Source of the DNA: Burhinus oedicnemus
Lineage: Eukaryota; Chordata; Aves; Charadriiformes; Burhinidae
Direction: 5' to 3'
DNA length: 64,000 nucleotides
NCBI GenBank assembly: GCA_008921705.1
Contig: VFFE01006834.1
Span: 771,293-835,292, forward strand
Below the pieces are notes generated by a model. That model was given only the letters and a program-made list of their open reading frames with translations, was not told the origin of the DNA and did not search any database. Positions within the stretch are counted from its first letter, which is position 1. The number at the start of each line of letters is the position of its first letter. A program made the translations under genes and the position numbers. Shown here piece after piece: positions 50,436 to 63,871 of the stretch.

Positions 50436-53400
50436 CTTATCTAAAAATCTGTTTAGGTTCAATCTTAATACAGATGCGTTCCAGATAACTTTGTTCTGTT
50501 GCTAACAATCTTAAAAAATCTTTCCAAAAAGAGTTTATGAAAGGGTCTACTAAAATTGAGTGCATCTTAAAAAGAAAATTTAAATATCCTTAATGTTTTG
50601 ACTGCGCTCATAAATGAGGAACGTTGTTCTGCAATAACTCATACCAGGTCTGTGGACACACAATCACGTGCTTTTGCATTAACCGGAGTGCCAAATGTGG
50701 AATGTACACCAGCTTCATGGGGTTCTGCTGGCCTTATGCAAGCTGCAAGAGGACAAATAGTGTATTTTGATTTTGAAGACCAAAGAAAAAGAAATTACAT
50801 TCTGCCTTAAAACAGTGGGATGTTGTACTTGAACAAGACCACAAAGATGGAAGCTTTAGGTAACAGTAATGGAAACTTGTTCCCTCCGTGTGCTTTACCT
50901 GTATCTTTTGCCACTTCCTCCTTGTTGTCCCCACGTCACTCCCGGGCTTTTCTTCTTGTCAAAGTCAGCCCAGAGTCTGCAAGTATATGCTGCTGCCCTG
51001 GGTATGGGGTACAGGTTTCGTAAAAGCCATATTATTGGGGCCCTTGCCTATAAAGTCTTCAGTCTAAAGTCTAAAGCCTCTTCTTTAATTCTCTGGCTAT
51101 GCTGTGCCTAACACAACAAATCTCTGGTGAACATTAGAAAATAATGTTAAAAATAAAAATGGAAAATAGTTCATTGATCGAAATACGTATATGGCAGCCT
51201 GAAAGTTAGATGTAGCCAACAGTATTTGTCCTCAAATTACTTGTAAATACGTATGGGTATATTAATACCTTTACTATCTGTTTTCAAAAGATTCAGAGTG
51301 TTCAAGAAAGTAACATTTCTGTGAGTTAACTTTTTGTCATCGAGAGGGTGCGTTCACCTAGAGCTGCCAGACAAAAGGGCTGTCTTACGGGAGCTCTGAG
51401 GTGATGGTGCGTGTGGGAGAAGCCCTCAGACACTGCACGTCATTCTTTCACTCACCTTTCCCCTTCTCCGTGGCTTCGTCTTTCCATTTTTTCTGCTTTC
51501 CTTCTTTCCTGTCCTCTAGAACAGGCTGGCAGCCACCAGTGAACTAGAACTGCTGTGCTACTGATGCATGACCAACTATTTCCAGCTCCTCCTAACAAGT
51601 GGAAACCGAGAACAATACCATACGGCTCTTCCCTGAGTGTAGATCTGCAAAATCCTAATGAGCTTAATGATACTATATTGATTTATACCAAATAGGAAAT
51701 TAGTCTCTCATTGTTGCAGACTACACAAAAGCATGAAAACATCCTTTTTACTAGTGTCTTGTTCGCACGTGTGTTTATTAGCATTTTCCCCTTTCCATTT
51801 AGTGCTACATTTTAGTACGACTGTCACTCCAAGACCCCTGTTGTGAGCGACGTGGAGATTTATCTTGGCCCGTTTCCACGGTGACACCTAAGAAAGAGTC
51901 ATTTTGAGGTGCTGACCTGTCCTGTGTTATTTCATATGTGTGAAACATCAACATTTTTACTCCTTTGGTGTTTCCGCAGAACACAGAGGTACATAAATGG
52001 TTGGAGTCTTTAATAAATAGACATGTGTGGGTGCTGTTTTTATTGGTATGGTGCCGGCGCGGTAACAAAAGCATCACAGTTATACAAGGCACCTGGGAGC
52101 AAGTAAGGGAGAAGGAAAAGAACTGCGCAGCATAAAGCAGTCTTTTCTCTCGTAAATAGCTGGCTGAAAAATAACTTGGTGACATATAAAAGTATGACAG
52201 TGCAAGTGCGTATGTGTGTGCAGACGTGTGTATGAGCGACGGTAGGTCCAGCGGAGACCTAAATGCTAAACTACCTGAAGTGGAGAGGTTAGAGTTTATT
52301 CCCAGCTCTATTTACCGGGCCGCAGAGAGCAGCTGGAGCAGCAAATTGCGTGCGGGAAGGAGCGAGGGGCTGCGAGGGTGAGGCCGAGGGGTAGCGCTGG
52401 CGCCGGTGGCTGGAGGGGAATAGCTGCTGGGGGACCTGTAGCTGCTGCGGCTTTCCTGGTGGTGCGCTGGTGGAGGGCCTGGCCGGAGGAGAGGACTTGT
52501 AGCAGTGTTGAAGTGACTTTTGGAGAGAGAGCTGGCAAAACCTCTGCGTATAGATAGTGAACGGACTGAAAGGGTAACACGGATAGGAAATCTCTTCTGC
52601 AGATAGCTCGTACGCAGGCTAGAGGAGGAGGGGAAGGAATATACATTTTTAGTGACTGCGAATGGAATAGATCTCAGTGTTACATTTCTTTTCTAAGACA
52701 GCAATTCATTGCCCTGTGTTGGGGCATTTCTTCCGCACAGAAATAACAAAAGGGAAACTTGGGTTGTTACCACCTATATTCTACAATGGTTTTCCATGTT
52801 GTGATCTGTTCTCGTTGCAGTTAATAGCTTCAAATTCGGATTACAAACCTCGAGGTTTGGTGGTATATACTGAATGTAGGTGTTACACATATATTTTCCT
52901 TTTTTACTCACGTATACGTTTTGGTACATCCAGGAATTGGAATAGCAGACAGTTCCTTTAACTGAGAAGGGGAAATGTGAGGTGTGTAGGAGAGGGAGGG
53001 CCTAATTTTAAGTGCTAGTCAACTGCAACCACTGATAATCTGGAGCCTGTTCAAACCCATTTAGAGAACCGTTGAATTTTTAAGTGCCTTTTGATTCTCT
53101 CTTTCATTTATTTTAACTGATCTGCAGGGATTAGGAGCTTGGTAGGGGAACACCATAATGCTTGCCAAAATGTGTGAATAATTAGAACGCCAACGATGTG
53201 TGCCAGATAGGAGGGGAGTATTCACACTTCTGATTAGATTCACTGAAATACTGTTGTAAATCATGGCTGCCAAGGTAACTTAGAGCTGTGTTAAGTTTCT
53301 GCTGCCACCGGAGCCAGCTGTGGTGCGGCAGAGAATCTGTCTGCCTCCAGCCGTAGGTGGGGACATTTTGAGTGGACGATTTGTTTTGCTGTGAAGGAGG

Positions 53401-54941
53401 AAGGGCAGAGATTGGAAGGTGTGGTGTCGCACGGGTTGTGCAAACAAGCTTTCGATGCTGACACCTATGTGCTTACTACTGAAAGTCAGGTGAAGAGAGG
53501 ACAGGTTGCTGTTCAAGATCTGTAGATTCACCAGCATTACGGCAATCTTTGCATTTCTCAGACCAGACTTTCGACGAATGTTAGTAGTAGGTACAGTGGC
53601 CTAGGAAAAAAACAAGTGATGCAGGGTTTATCTGGCATCCCTTTTCCTAATCCATAACCCTCAGGGAGTTGCAAGGAAGAACAACCTCTCCCTGATGCTC
53701 TGCAGCACTCCTGCGTACAGCCAAAGTGCAGTCTTGCCATCCTGGTCCTGCCTCTTCGCTGCCCTGTGTTTACCTGACGGCTGTCTGGAGTGGCTGGTGG
53801 CCACCAGATTGCAATACTCATCAGGTATTTTACAGGCAGATTGTATTATTTATGCAGAAAGTTGATTAATACCATCTTTAAAAAAAATAAAAAAACCCCT
53901 AACTTGTTCATAATTGTGCCTTTCCGTTCATGTGATCCCATTTCCACACATTTGGTCCCAAAGGCAACACGCATCAGTGTCAAAAGGAGAAAATGGGAGT
54001 CTCTGTTCTCAAATGAGGGGCTGAGCGAGTGCTAGAGCTCACTGGAGCATTAAATCACACCTACACGCAGTTCAACTTGCCCCTGCGATCTTAACAAGTG
54101 CTATTCTTGCCAAGGCGAGAAAGCACACCTCAGAGTTACCGGATAGAAATTCCATGTGAATGCAGTATGCCCAGGACAGTAGCTCATATAGTCTCGAGCA
54201 GCTCCAGCTGCCACGTTGCCCTTGGACTTTCTGCTTTGGGAGATGGTGCAGGGCACGACTGTGCTGGAAGGGCGATATCTGCTGACTCTGGAGTAAGCCT
54301 CCAGCAGCGCTGTGTCCTGAGCACCCTGCTCCAGGCCAAAATCGCCCTGTCTGCACATACCTCCTCCTTTGGAGTGTACCTGTGTGAGGAGATGTAAAGC
54401 TCAACAGCAGCACAAGCAAAGTCAGGTTTCCCAGTTCTTGTTGTCTCCACCCTGCTTCCTCCGTCAGGTCTGTAAATAAAGGGAAACCCAGAGACAGAGG
54501 TACTGAATCTGCAGGGTTTTTCCTAAAACTGCAAAGTGCAGTATGGATGAGTTGGGTGTTAGCTGCAGGGGGTGGAATAGATGGTGGAGGAGATTTTTTA
54601 GGGGCAACCTTAGCATGGATTCACATGGTATTTTCTTCTTTTCTGTAAAACACTCTAAAACTGCTTGTACAGCCGGCATAGCTCTATCCAGAAGTGTAAT
54701 AGTGGAAGGTACTGTAGAGTCAGGACATCATTCGTGGTCAAGGAAAGTGGAAAAATCTGGTGAATAGCGTGAATTAGGGACTTACATGGACATGGTTGCA
54801 AGATTTGATTGAAAGGAGGGGAACTTTGTATGGCTATTTCAACGATTTAGAATTTGTATTGATTTTGCCTCCCTTTAATATGAACCTTTTGTTTCTTTTA
54901 TTTTTAAATTGTCATTCTTTAACCACCGTCAGTTTTAGTCG

Positions 54942-54980
54942 TGCCATTTTCCTATTTTAGTATGCCATTTTCCTATTTTT
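54942..54980. repeat. 21-bp tandem duplication
   Basis: tgccattttcctatttt occurs at 54942 and again at 54963, with a 4-bp linker (agta) after the first copy. The match is exact over 17 bases, so the duplication is recent or constrained. Confidence 0.85.
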
Positions 54981-56408
54981 CCTCTTAATTTCCCTTTTTA
55001 TAAATGGATTGCTTCAAACCCCCAAATTTTAAACAAATAAAATGAATTCAAATCTACATCCATCTTTCAGAAAGTCTAGAGAGATAGCAAGGAAAAAAAC
55101 CCACTTCTTAAAATAAGAAATGTTTGTTACTGTGGTGTTTGCAGAAGCTAATGTAGCACGCGTGAATAGGGCAAGGTTTCTTCTGCTGTAGTAACAGCTT
55201 TGTAGATCAGTGCAGCGTTGTCTGGAGATGCCCTTGTTTCTCTCCTCTGTGAGATGGAACCCCCCTTTGAAGTGAAACAGCAATACGGAGTACGAGGGTA
55301 AAGGATCATGAAACAGGACATGACAGAGGATGGCTTGTAACCCAAATGGAATGGAGAAAATGAGCAACACGTGAGGAATGTAAAGAGAGGGGAGAGACAC
55401 ATCAAAATCACCTAACCATCTCTGATGTCTTTAGAAATGGAGAGAGACAGAAGAAATAATACATATGACTCCCTTTAAATCATAAAAACTGTTTTTCACA
55501 ATTCAGTGGAGGTATGAAGGAGATTTCTGTGGAAGGCTGTGATCCTTGTAAAGTCCCTGTGAATTGCTCGGTGGAAATTAACATTTGGCAAGGGGAAGAA
55601 AAAAATACCTTCAGCGTTGCTTGGCCTTTTAACTACACAGACAACTTATTCGTGCAATGCAAGTGTTCCCCTGTAAAAGGTCACGATCGATAGTTGGCAT
55701 CTTTGGTGCAGTGTCCTCTCTCCTTTGTGTCTTACGTACCCAGTTTTACCTGTCAAAACCAGTTTAACACATTGCAATTCATCTTGCTGTTGGAAGTCAA
55801 GAGTCTTTGCTCTCCTTTGCCATTCCTACCCTTCCACCCCTGCTGCAGGTGCTCTGAGCATAGGGTTATTTTTTGTGACAGTGCACAAATAGCTTGAACT
55901 GGCACACAGAAATATTTTAATCAGTTCAAATTTTGTATCCAGACATCCGACTTGATGGCAATAAATTGGTGAGAGGTTTTTCTGTTTAACTTCCTGCCTT
56001 GATGGCGTCCATCAAAAGAAACTATTCTTGGTAGAAGTCTGTCTCAAGACATGTTTTTCCTTTGCGAATCTAACAGAGTGAGCGTTACCGGAGTAGTGGG
56101 GATAAGAAACTCTCCTGATGAACAGGTTAGTGGTAGGTGCCTTTGGGTGGATGCCTTCTTCCAGTAGTTCTTGGCAGGATACTGGTCTAGGTGGACCCTT
56201 GTGCATCCTATTGTGCATCTTCCTCATTTTCCATACTGAACCACCTGAAAGGGCGGCTGGGAATCCTGAGGTACTGCTGCTTCTTAGAAAAGAGTTGAAA
56301 AATGGTGCTTTAAAACAATTTTTTAAATTGAATAAATTTATACATTGCAAGAACGTGCCTTACGTATTTCAAAAGATTTGTGGGGATGAATCTTTTCTGC
56401 CAGCAGTA

Positions 56409-56463
56409 TAAATCAGGAGTGATTTTCCTGCAGTTGCACTGGCATGAGTTAGACTCTGTGCCC
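56409..56463. repeat. Ancient amniote interspersed repeat copy
   Basis: aaatcaggagtgattttcct, then gttgcactggcatgagttag and actctgtgccc, resembles the amniote repeat form aatcaggagtaattc ... gttacactggtgtgaatgag ... agaatctggcc. Recognised by order and spacing only. Confidence 0.45.
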
Positions 56464-59400
56464 TGAGTGTGTCGCTTTTTGAAGAGAGGCATGAGGGTGG
56501 CAGTTCTAACCAAATCACTTTTAACAACTGGATTTTACCACTGCCACATTTTAAAACCCCAGCTCAGCCTTGGAGATCCTGTTTTCTACGGAAAAGGGTG
56601 CTTGCTGGCCCGTCCACTCACGTTGGCAGCAGCCTGCGAGTTGCTAAGGATGACAGAGCCTAGGGCTTTGCTGGTGGGGGATATTTTCCACATCCCATCT
56701 GCATCCCTGTAGAACTTGACCATTAGTCAGGCTACTTCTAAATGATGCATCTCTTTTAGAGATTTCTACTGATAACAAATGAAAGAGCTTTTTTTTTTCC
56801 TTACCTCATTATGCAGGCAGCTGTGTGACAGCGTTCTGACAAACTGTGTTATCTCAGGCTTCCAGCTGCAAGCTGTTCTCATCAATACTGCTGCGAACTG
56901 TTTCCTACTAACCCTTTCGCCTTTATGCCCGTTTTTATCAGAATTTAATTTTAATGTGAGGACAGTCAAATATAATGCCAGATGTGGGGAGCAGATAGTT
57001 TCCTTTGTATAAGAACATAGCAGGGGAGGTCTTCTAAAGGACCAGCCACACGGAGCGCGGAGGGGCTGTGCTGCAATCATTAGGTTTGATTCCTGTGGAT
57101 TATTATTTTTTTTATTGATATTATTATTCTAAAGTTGCCATTTCAACCTTTCCTCACATTTGCCTTGGCACTGAACTGGAAAGAGAAATTAAACAACAAC
57201 AAAAGAGCTATAATTTCAAAGAAAGGAAAAAAGGAAACGTGCATCCCTTGGTCCAAGTTCGCAGTGTGTTGGAAGGTGCTCCGTCTGCTTTTCTGTTGGC
57301 TTCTTTCAGCTGTTCTGGTGTAGCAAAGAGAACTGCAAAACAGCTGCAGGAAAATCTTGTTTGGCATCTACTGAAATTACTATTTCTGAAAAACGTGACC
57401 TCGTTCCCTCAGGTAGAGCACCCCAGCCTCGGCTGGGGAAGGTACAAGCACATCTGCGTACGCTCAGGATACAGAAGGACAGAATACGTTTCCCTGTAGC
57501 ACTGGGTTGGGTTTGCTTAGTCTACAGCACAAACAGAGTTGTATTTTGACAGATAGGCTGAATATTGTTGAAGAATCAGTTCCAGTTTTGCTCAATTGCA
57601 AGTGAAAAGAGCCAAGCCAAAACCAAGCTACCCTTCACAGTCTTTCTTCTAATAAGAAATGAAAAAACCCAGTTTGAGAGAGGAATGCCCCTTTATCCTC
57701 ATATTTTAGTCATCGTTCTCATCGTCATAAATAATAGCTTCATACTGAGGCCTCTGAACTTCTTTTGTATTTGCTGTTACCTGCAGGAATTTCCCTGGCG
57801 AGGCAGCTTTAGCTGTGTGAGGCTCCCCATCTCCCCCAGGCCATCGCACGAAACAGCCTAACACAGCTTGTGTACACCTTTTATTTTGGGTTGTTACTTC
57901 CCAGTGGGGTATTCTACAATTAGCGCTGACCTCACTAAATGAGCGGCCTGTAGGATCGTGTTTGACTTCTTGTGACCCTGTAGCTTTTAGAATGATTTTA
58001 ACTCATTTATGACATTGAGCAACTATTCATTGCACTTGAACAAATGAAGTTACAGTCCCAAAAGAATTAGTTTTCATGCTCTTAAGTGGTACAGGAATTT
58101 ATTAGTCCAAGAAGTCTAGTAATTTAGTACTCTATTTTAAGTAGTTCAAGCCTAATTAATAGGATAGTTTTCTTGTAGGAGTAATGTCATCTGTACCTAT
58201 ATATAGAAAAGCTATCACGTTAATTAGGTTTATATTATTTTAAAATAGACACATAGATATGCACGCGTTTGTGTTGATTTAGGTACTTCATCCAAGCCCC
58301 GTTGGCCCAAATTACGGCTTTGCTCTTGCTGGTTTACCCTCTCAGACACGTGCACACATGCTTTTACCCAAGACAAAGAAAATTCAGTTGTGTCTAACAA
58401 GGAGAGTGGAATAAGATGTAAGTTTATTGAATAAGGGGGGAAAAAATCCCATTAACCCCATAAAATACGCAAGGTACACACTTGGAAGACCTTCTTTAAA
58501 GCTATTGTGGAAAAATATCTGTTCTTGTCAAAAGCTGTCCTGCATTGCTAGTGAAAAGGTATTAGGTGCAGGTGTCAAACATGCCTAATGAGGCATGAGG
58601 AGTCGACAGCAAAATAACAGAGATTATAGGTACAGAGGATTGTGAATGAAGTGTGAATAGCAGCCTGGATGTATGACTGACACAGAAAAGAGGAGAAGAC
58701 AGGCAAGAAGAAAGAAGATCCATCACTCACTTAAGGAGAATGGACATTTTGAATCACTTGATTGATATCTTCCCATCCAGTAATCCTACAACTTTTAAGA
58801 TCTACATTTAAAAATAACCTAAATTGTTCCTCCAAGAAATCATGAGTTTATTATAGGTCTTCAGGGTATTTTGCCTAACTCTGAGAGCAGAGGAGAAACA
58901 TAATAAATGGCTCTGTGTGTGTGTATTAGCACATAGAAAGTTCGGGTACACCAATCTGCTTTGTCAAATTAACAGCCTGTTCATGGAAGTTAAAAAAGAT
59001 TCAAGTAGCAGTATTTAAAACCAAAACTCTTACTCATTCCATTCATCATCTAGAAGTAGTTTATAGTTAAATTGTATGTAACAGCATCTCCATTTCATCT
59101 GGAGGCAAATATGAAGGCCAATTTTTAAGGAATTGTTTTGGGGAAGGTTGATGTTCCTGATATTTTTTATAGCCCTCCTCTCCATCTGTTGCTTTCTTCT
59201 GTCGGATGGAGTCAAAAAGTCTCTTTATGTCTAAACCATAAATCTAAAATGCTTAAGATATGAGTAATTTCATAGATGAAATTCCAAATGTTATTGGTGT
59301 TATGAAAATGTCTGGACAGCTAATGTCAGAGTTAAAACCTTATCCCTGATATATTTCCATCTGAACATAAAACTCCAGGATAATAAGCTGTTGTGCCTTT

Positions 59401-59545
59401 CTTTGGTCTCCATCTAAATGAAACAGCGGGGTAATATTTGAAGTTTGTATCAGTGAGACAGAATACCTTGCCTCTTGGCTAAGAAAAATAATTATCCCGC
59501 TCAGATAATTCATGCTATTGGCACATTCAGAAACAGCCTGGGGGG

Positions 59546-59608
59546 CTCAGTCTTGCTTCCTTTGAACTCGGTGGGAGTTTGGCGATTGACTTGAACGGGA
59601 GGAGGTCC
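59546..59608. repeat. Ancient amniote palindromic repeat copy
   Basis: tcttgcttcctttgaactcg, gtgggagtttggcgattgac and ttgaacgggaggaggtcc follow the amniote repeat pattern of tgctcccattgaagtcaatg, ggagttttgccattgactt, caatgggagcaggatc. A likely old copy with 15 or so substitutions. Confidence 0.55.
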
Positions 59609-59904
59609 TCGGTCCCTGGGCGGATGTTGTACCGTCCAGAGCTTTTTTGGTCTGTATATTACCCCTTGGAGTATCCGTGGCCAAACGCAGAGCCTCAGTT
59701 ACAAGGCCCGTTGGGTTTTCTTTGCTGGGTAAAATGAGCAGAATCTAAACCTTAATGGATTGACGTGGGACGAGGGGGGAAAGGCAGAGAAACCCAATTT
59801 GTCCTTAACTAAGCACCACAAAAGGATTGGTGTGGCCGCTGCTAAAATGGGGTAGCTGCCGGCTCGCTTTGCCAGGCTGCTGGGAGGGAGACGCATCCCT
59901 TTAT

Positions 59905-60045
59905 TTTGGCGGTTGTGGAGAGGGCGGGTTGGTGCAGCCTCGTCCGGTGCCAGCGTGGGGCTGCTGCATGGCCGTGGGGCAGCGGTGCCCGTCCTGCGCT
60001 CGCAGGCGGCCGGCGGTATCGCCCCACTGAACGTGGCGGCAGATG
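59905..60045. other. CpG-dense patch (about 140 bp)
   Basis: About 15 CpG in 130 bases, the densest CpG cluster in the window, followed by a C-rich run (60047-60078) and an AAC-rich low-complexity run (60115-60150). It lies 0.3 kb from the candidate conserved block at 60.3-61.0 kb. A short unmethylated regulatory patch or alternative promoter is possible (inference). No TATA or initiator arrangement is evident. Confidence 0.5.
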
Positions 60046-60299
60046 GCTTTCCACCACCCCCACCCCCTCCTTTTCCCTTCAGGTTTTCCCATACATGAAT
60101 AACAAAAGTTATTTAAAAACAACAACAATAACAATAACAACCCCCCCCAACCCACACCTACAGGGAATTGTTTCCCCTCAGGGTAGATGGATATATAAAT
60201 GAAGTAATAGGTAGACCGCCTCCATTTTGGGGGGGTGGGGGGAGTGTTGACTGCTGTTTGCTTATACCCCAGCGGTGTTAACAAGCGGTAGATTGTTAG

Positions 60300-61035
60300 T
60301 GACAATCACACACTCTCTGGCACTTAAAGCAGAAGGCTTGATTTAATCGCAGAGCTGTCATTTATTATTCTGTTGTGCTATTCCACAGGGGGAAACGACT
60401 GATCAAGCGCCTGCTCCCCAGAGCAGAGGGCGCTTTTTTTTTTTTTTTTTTTTTTTTTTTTGTTATGTCTAAATCCTCAATACAAATTGCAGTATTTCTG
60501 GACTCCCAGCGGGACCCATTAGTGCCTGTGGGGCATTAAAGATCATTAATAGTGCTGTCAGATGGGGAGAGAGAGAGAGAGGGAGCGAGAGACAGAGGAA
60601 GCCAGCAAGCCAGCCAGTTGCTTAGCTTTCTCAGAAATCGGAAATTAATACATCTGCTTCATTAATACTGGCCTGTGTTTGATGTTTGTTAGCTGGCAAC
60701 TTTAATGATGTAGGTTAGCACCAGTCGGGCGCTTGCATGAATTGGATTCTTTCAATTACCTAAAGTTCCTTTTCCCCATCCTCCACCCGCCTCTTTCTCT
60801 GCCCAAAAAGTCAGCCCTTAATTAGCAACTCTAAAAGAAGAGGAAGAAGCAGGAAAAAAGGCTGGGGTTTTTCCTTCCCCTCCGCAAGTGTGACAGCCAC
60901 AATTTGCAACCTTGCCTGTATCCCATTAACTGTAGCTGTCTTCCAAGCATTTAACTGTATGGTAATCGAGAAGAAATGTTTTAATCACTGCGAACAACAT
61001 GTTAATCAGTGCTGTGACTGAACACTAGGTATTAA
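60300..61035. promoter_or_regulatory. Candidate conserved non-coding block
   Basis: Apart from the T tract and a GA-rich stretch (60566-60602), this block is free of recognised repeats. It is rich in TAAT-type cores (attaatag, aattaata, cattaactg, gttaatcag, attaattgg) mixed with tgtcatt and gctgtcag motifs, resembling deeply conserved developmental elements. Only a cross-species alignment can confirm it. Confidence 0.3.
60434..60461. repeat. Uninterrupted T tract (28 bases)
   Basis: Twenty-eight consecutive T directly follow a GC-rich imperfect hairpin (60405-60435: aagcgcc/ggcgctt and tgctc/gagca with a gag bulge). If read on the minus strand it is a poly(A) run, but no processed-gene body is recognisable upstream of it on that strand. 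Confidence 0.9.
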
Positions 61036-62670
61036 TTGGGTTAGGGTAAAGTGCTAATGTTTGCATCCAAGAATGCTGCTATCGAGTGCAAAGAAGACAC
61101 AGATTCAGTGCTTTTGGCAGCTATTAAACCCAAGGTGGCGTTGACTGGCAGGATGACAGGGAGTAAGGAATGGGTTCAGCCCAACCAGAGCATGGATGGA
61201 ATGGCCACGTGTCCCCAGCCTTCATCTCCCCTTCCCTTAATTGGCTGTTGTGTCCAGCAGAGTTTACCCAAGACTTCTCTTATTCTTCTTCTAACAGGCT
61301 CAGTAGCCTCCCCGTCTTGGCTTGCATGGGTCCTAGCACAAGGGGCTGAGGTCCTTCTTGCACGGTTTGTGGATCTTGTCTTCTCTAGATGTGCTCCATG
61401 CATTGGTGTTGCCTCATTGGTCCCTGTGCATCGTGTAACGTCCGTTGCTTCAGGCATTTCAGGTCTGTGGGCTATATCCAGCCTGCAAAATGGTACTGAG
61501 ATTGTCTAGTGAGAGTCAGCATTGCTCACCTGACCCATGGCATCTGTTCTTCTCAGAAAATCTAGGTAAGAGACCCAGCCTGTAGCTGCATCGGCAAAGA
61601 GGAAAGCTGAGTTGGAGCTCAGTAGCTGCCAAGGTGCTGCTGCTTTCTGGAGAGCTGCCCAGGGGAAAGGCAGAAGGCATGACCTGAGGTTTTGTGAAAG
61701 ACTGTAGTAGATAACACCCTCGTTCTGCTGTAGCGCTGCTTCTGCCTGATATCTGGATTATGCCTCGAGACTGTCACCCCCTTCCTGTCTTCTCCCCTCT
61801 CCTAGAGGATATTGGCTGCTAACTGCACTCTTCCAGACCCGAGAAGCCGTTACGTTCAAGGAATTTCCTTTGAAAGCATTTGCAAAGCAAGAGAGGTGCT
61901 CTTCCACCTGCAAGCCGTCACGCAGGAAGCGTGGTCAGCAGCAGGCTGAAGTTGAGTCTGATGCGACCATGGCAGTATAGAAGCAGCAGTAAAAATAGGA
62001 ATGAATTTCAAAGGCAAGAAAAACCATCTCTGGAGTGGGTTTTGTTTTGTTTTTTCCCCTCGGTGTAGCTTCAAAGTGCAGATGCAATGGCTCGATATGA
62101 AAAATTAGTTGTTTTCCACAAAGAATCTGCCACTAGTGGAAGTCATTCTGTAAAATGGTCCAGCAGTAGCCATTTATACGTGACTGATTCATGCTGTTTA
62201 AGAAAGACCCCTCTCTTCTTACTCAATTAGCCATGAACCATTTGCAACAGGGATACTGAGGGATACAACGTGTAGAAAGAAAAGATAGGTTGCTTTGGTT
62301 TTGGCAGTTGTCTTCTCTTTAGGGCTTAAACTAGACTAGAGGTGATTAGACTAAAATCCAGAAAAGAATTTACATTTTCCTTATGTCCACAACACCTTTC
62401 CTTGCTGCATCTGGTCCAACCAAACAGATGATCAGTGAAGAGACTAGGAACCAGTTCTGGCAGAGGTCATCATTAAGTGACACCACTAGTCTAAGTTTTA
62501 AAACCTTTTCAGGGTTTATCTTCGTTTGTGTCACTTTGTACAAGTGTGTTGCATTTTTAAAGACCCTTGAGGAAAACGTGCCATTGAATGGGAGGCGCTG
62601 AACTGAGATTCATAGCCTTGGTTGGTCTCCCAGCTCTGCCCCAGCATCTGTGCGATGCAGATAAATCAAG

Positions 62671-62750
62671 GCTAGACTTTCAGAGGTATTTAGGTGCCAA
62701 GTCCCATAGAAATGAAGTGGAGTTAAAGGGCAAAACTCCCACAAGGATTA
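62671..62750. repeat. Ancient amniote interspersed repeat copy
   Basis: agactttcagaggtatttag, then gtgccaagtcccatagaaat and gaagtggagttaaagggc, follows the amniote repeat order tttcaaaggtatttaggcg, cctaactcccattgaaatc, aatgggagttaggcg. Confidence 0.55.
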
Positions 62751-63068
62751 GGCTCTCCTTTTACTATTTCAAAAATGAGGATGCCTCTCTTTCTTTTTCT
62801 TGTCTTGGCCTTTTAAACTCCAAGGGTGTGCCTGTGTGACACATCGTGTCCTGCCGAGAAGCAGGGTGTAGCAACGGTGGCATGCTGCTCAGCATGCACG
62901 TCTCATGTCTTTGAACATCAGCACGTGGCAGTGTGCTCATGGACCCTCCGGTCTTTAGGTCTTTAACCTGTCTCAGGGGGAGCGCTGTAGCTCTGCTGTC
63001 TTGATCTCGCTCTGCTGAGCTGGGGCAGAAGCGATGCTTCAGATCTCTTCCGCGGTGAGGGACCTGCC

Positions 63069-63135
63069 CCTGGTTTATACTGATGTAACTGAAAGCAGAC
63101 CCATTTAATTTAAGGTGTTACTCAGTTTAAAACTC
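63069..63135. repeat. Ancient amniote interspersed repeat copy
   Basis: ctggtttatactgatgtaac, then tgaaagcagacccatttaat and ggtgttactcagtttaaaac, resembles the repeat form tttacactgatgtaactgag, agcagaatctggcccattg, ggagttactcagttta. Moderately diverged. Confidence 0.5.
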
Positions 63136-63871
63136 ATTGTCATCTACTCCGACATGCTCAGTGTTTTCTTGTGATGTGAAAACTGTGCTGTGAAGGCTCA
63201 TGTTGCTTCGTCACATCTCCGCTCTGCATGTTTTAGCAGGAGTTTACTCTTATACGTGCCACGTTTTTTCTTGTATCATCATATTGTGTGAACAACCTCC
63301 TCTCTCTAGTGACTTCATGGGAAGAGTCACAAATGCAACTTTCATATTGCATTGCTAAAACACAAGGTTATGTCAGATGTAGGTTATTCCAGTGCTGATA
63401 CTCTTTCTGTTGGGTCAAGAAAGAACTAAGACAGTGGAGGGTAAATCTTTTCCTAACCACATAATTTTTGGATTTTAAAAAATCCATGGTCATATGACAC
63501 GAAGCGCTAATGTACTAGAAACCCTGCTGACTCAAATGTAGTCCAAAATTTAAAAGGGATAACTTTGTCCTGGAGGACTGCGTGCTGGATCAAGTATTGT
63601 CATCCTGATTTTGCCATGGACCTGGCATCACCTTTCCCCTGATGGCCAAGACAGGAACATAAGTATTTCTTGCCAGTTTGTTACTGCCTAATTCGAATCA
63701 AATATACATTGGCAGAAGATATGGCGGAGTGGTCATCCTATAGAAATGAATATGAAACTATGGCCTGATACTTCCAGCATTTAAAAACATGCTTCCTAGC
63801 ATGATACCAATGTGCATTTTTTTCCATAGATATGAAAATATTTTACTAAAGTATGCTGACACTCTCATCCT

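Noticed and set aside
60405..60461. Rho-independent-type terminator
   Set aside because: The DNA is vertebrate. A hairpin plus T run has no such role here, so it is kept only as a structural curiosity.
61051..61509. 152-codon open frame on the plus strand
   Set aside because: No recognisable family, no start context or splice support, and overlapping frames on the other strand. A single frame of this length is not surprising in a 64-kb window with GC-richer patches.
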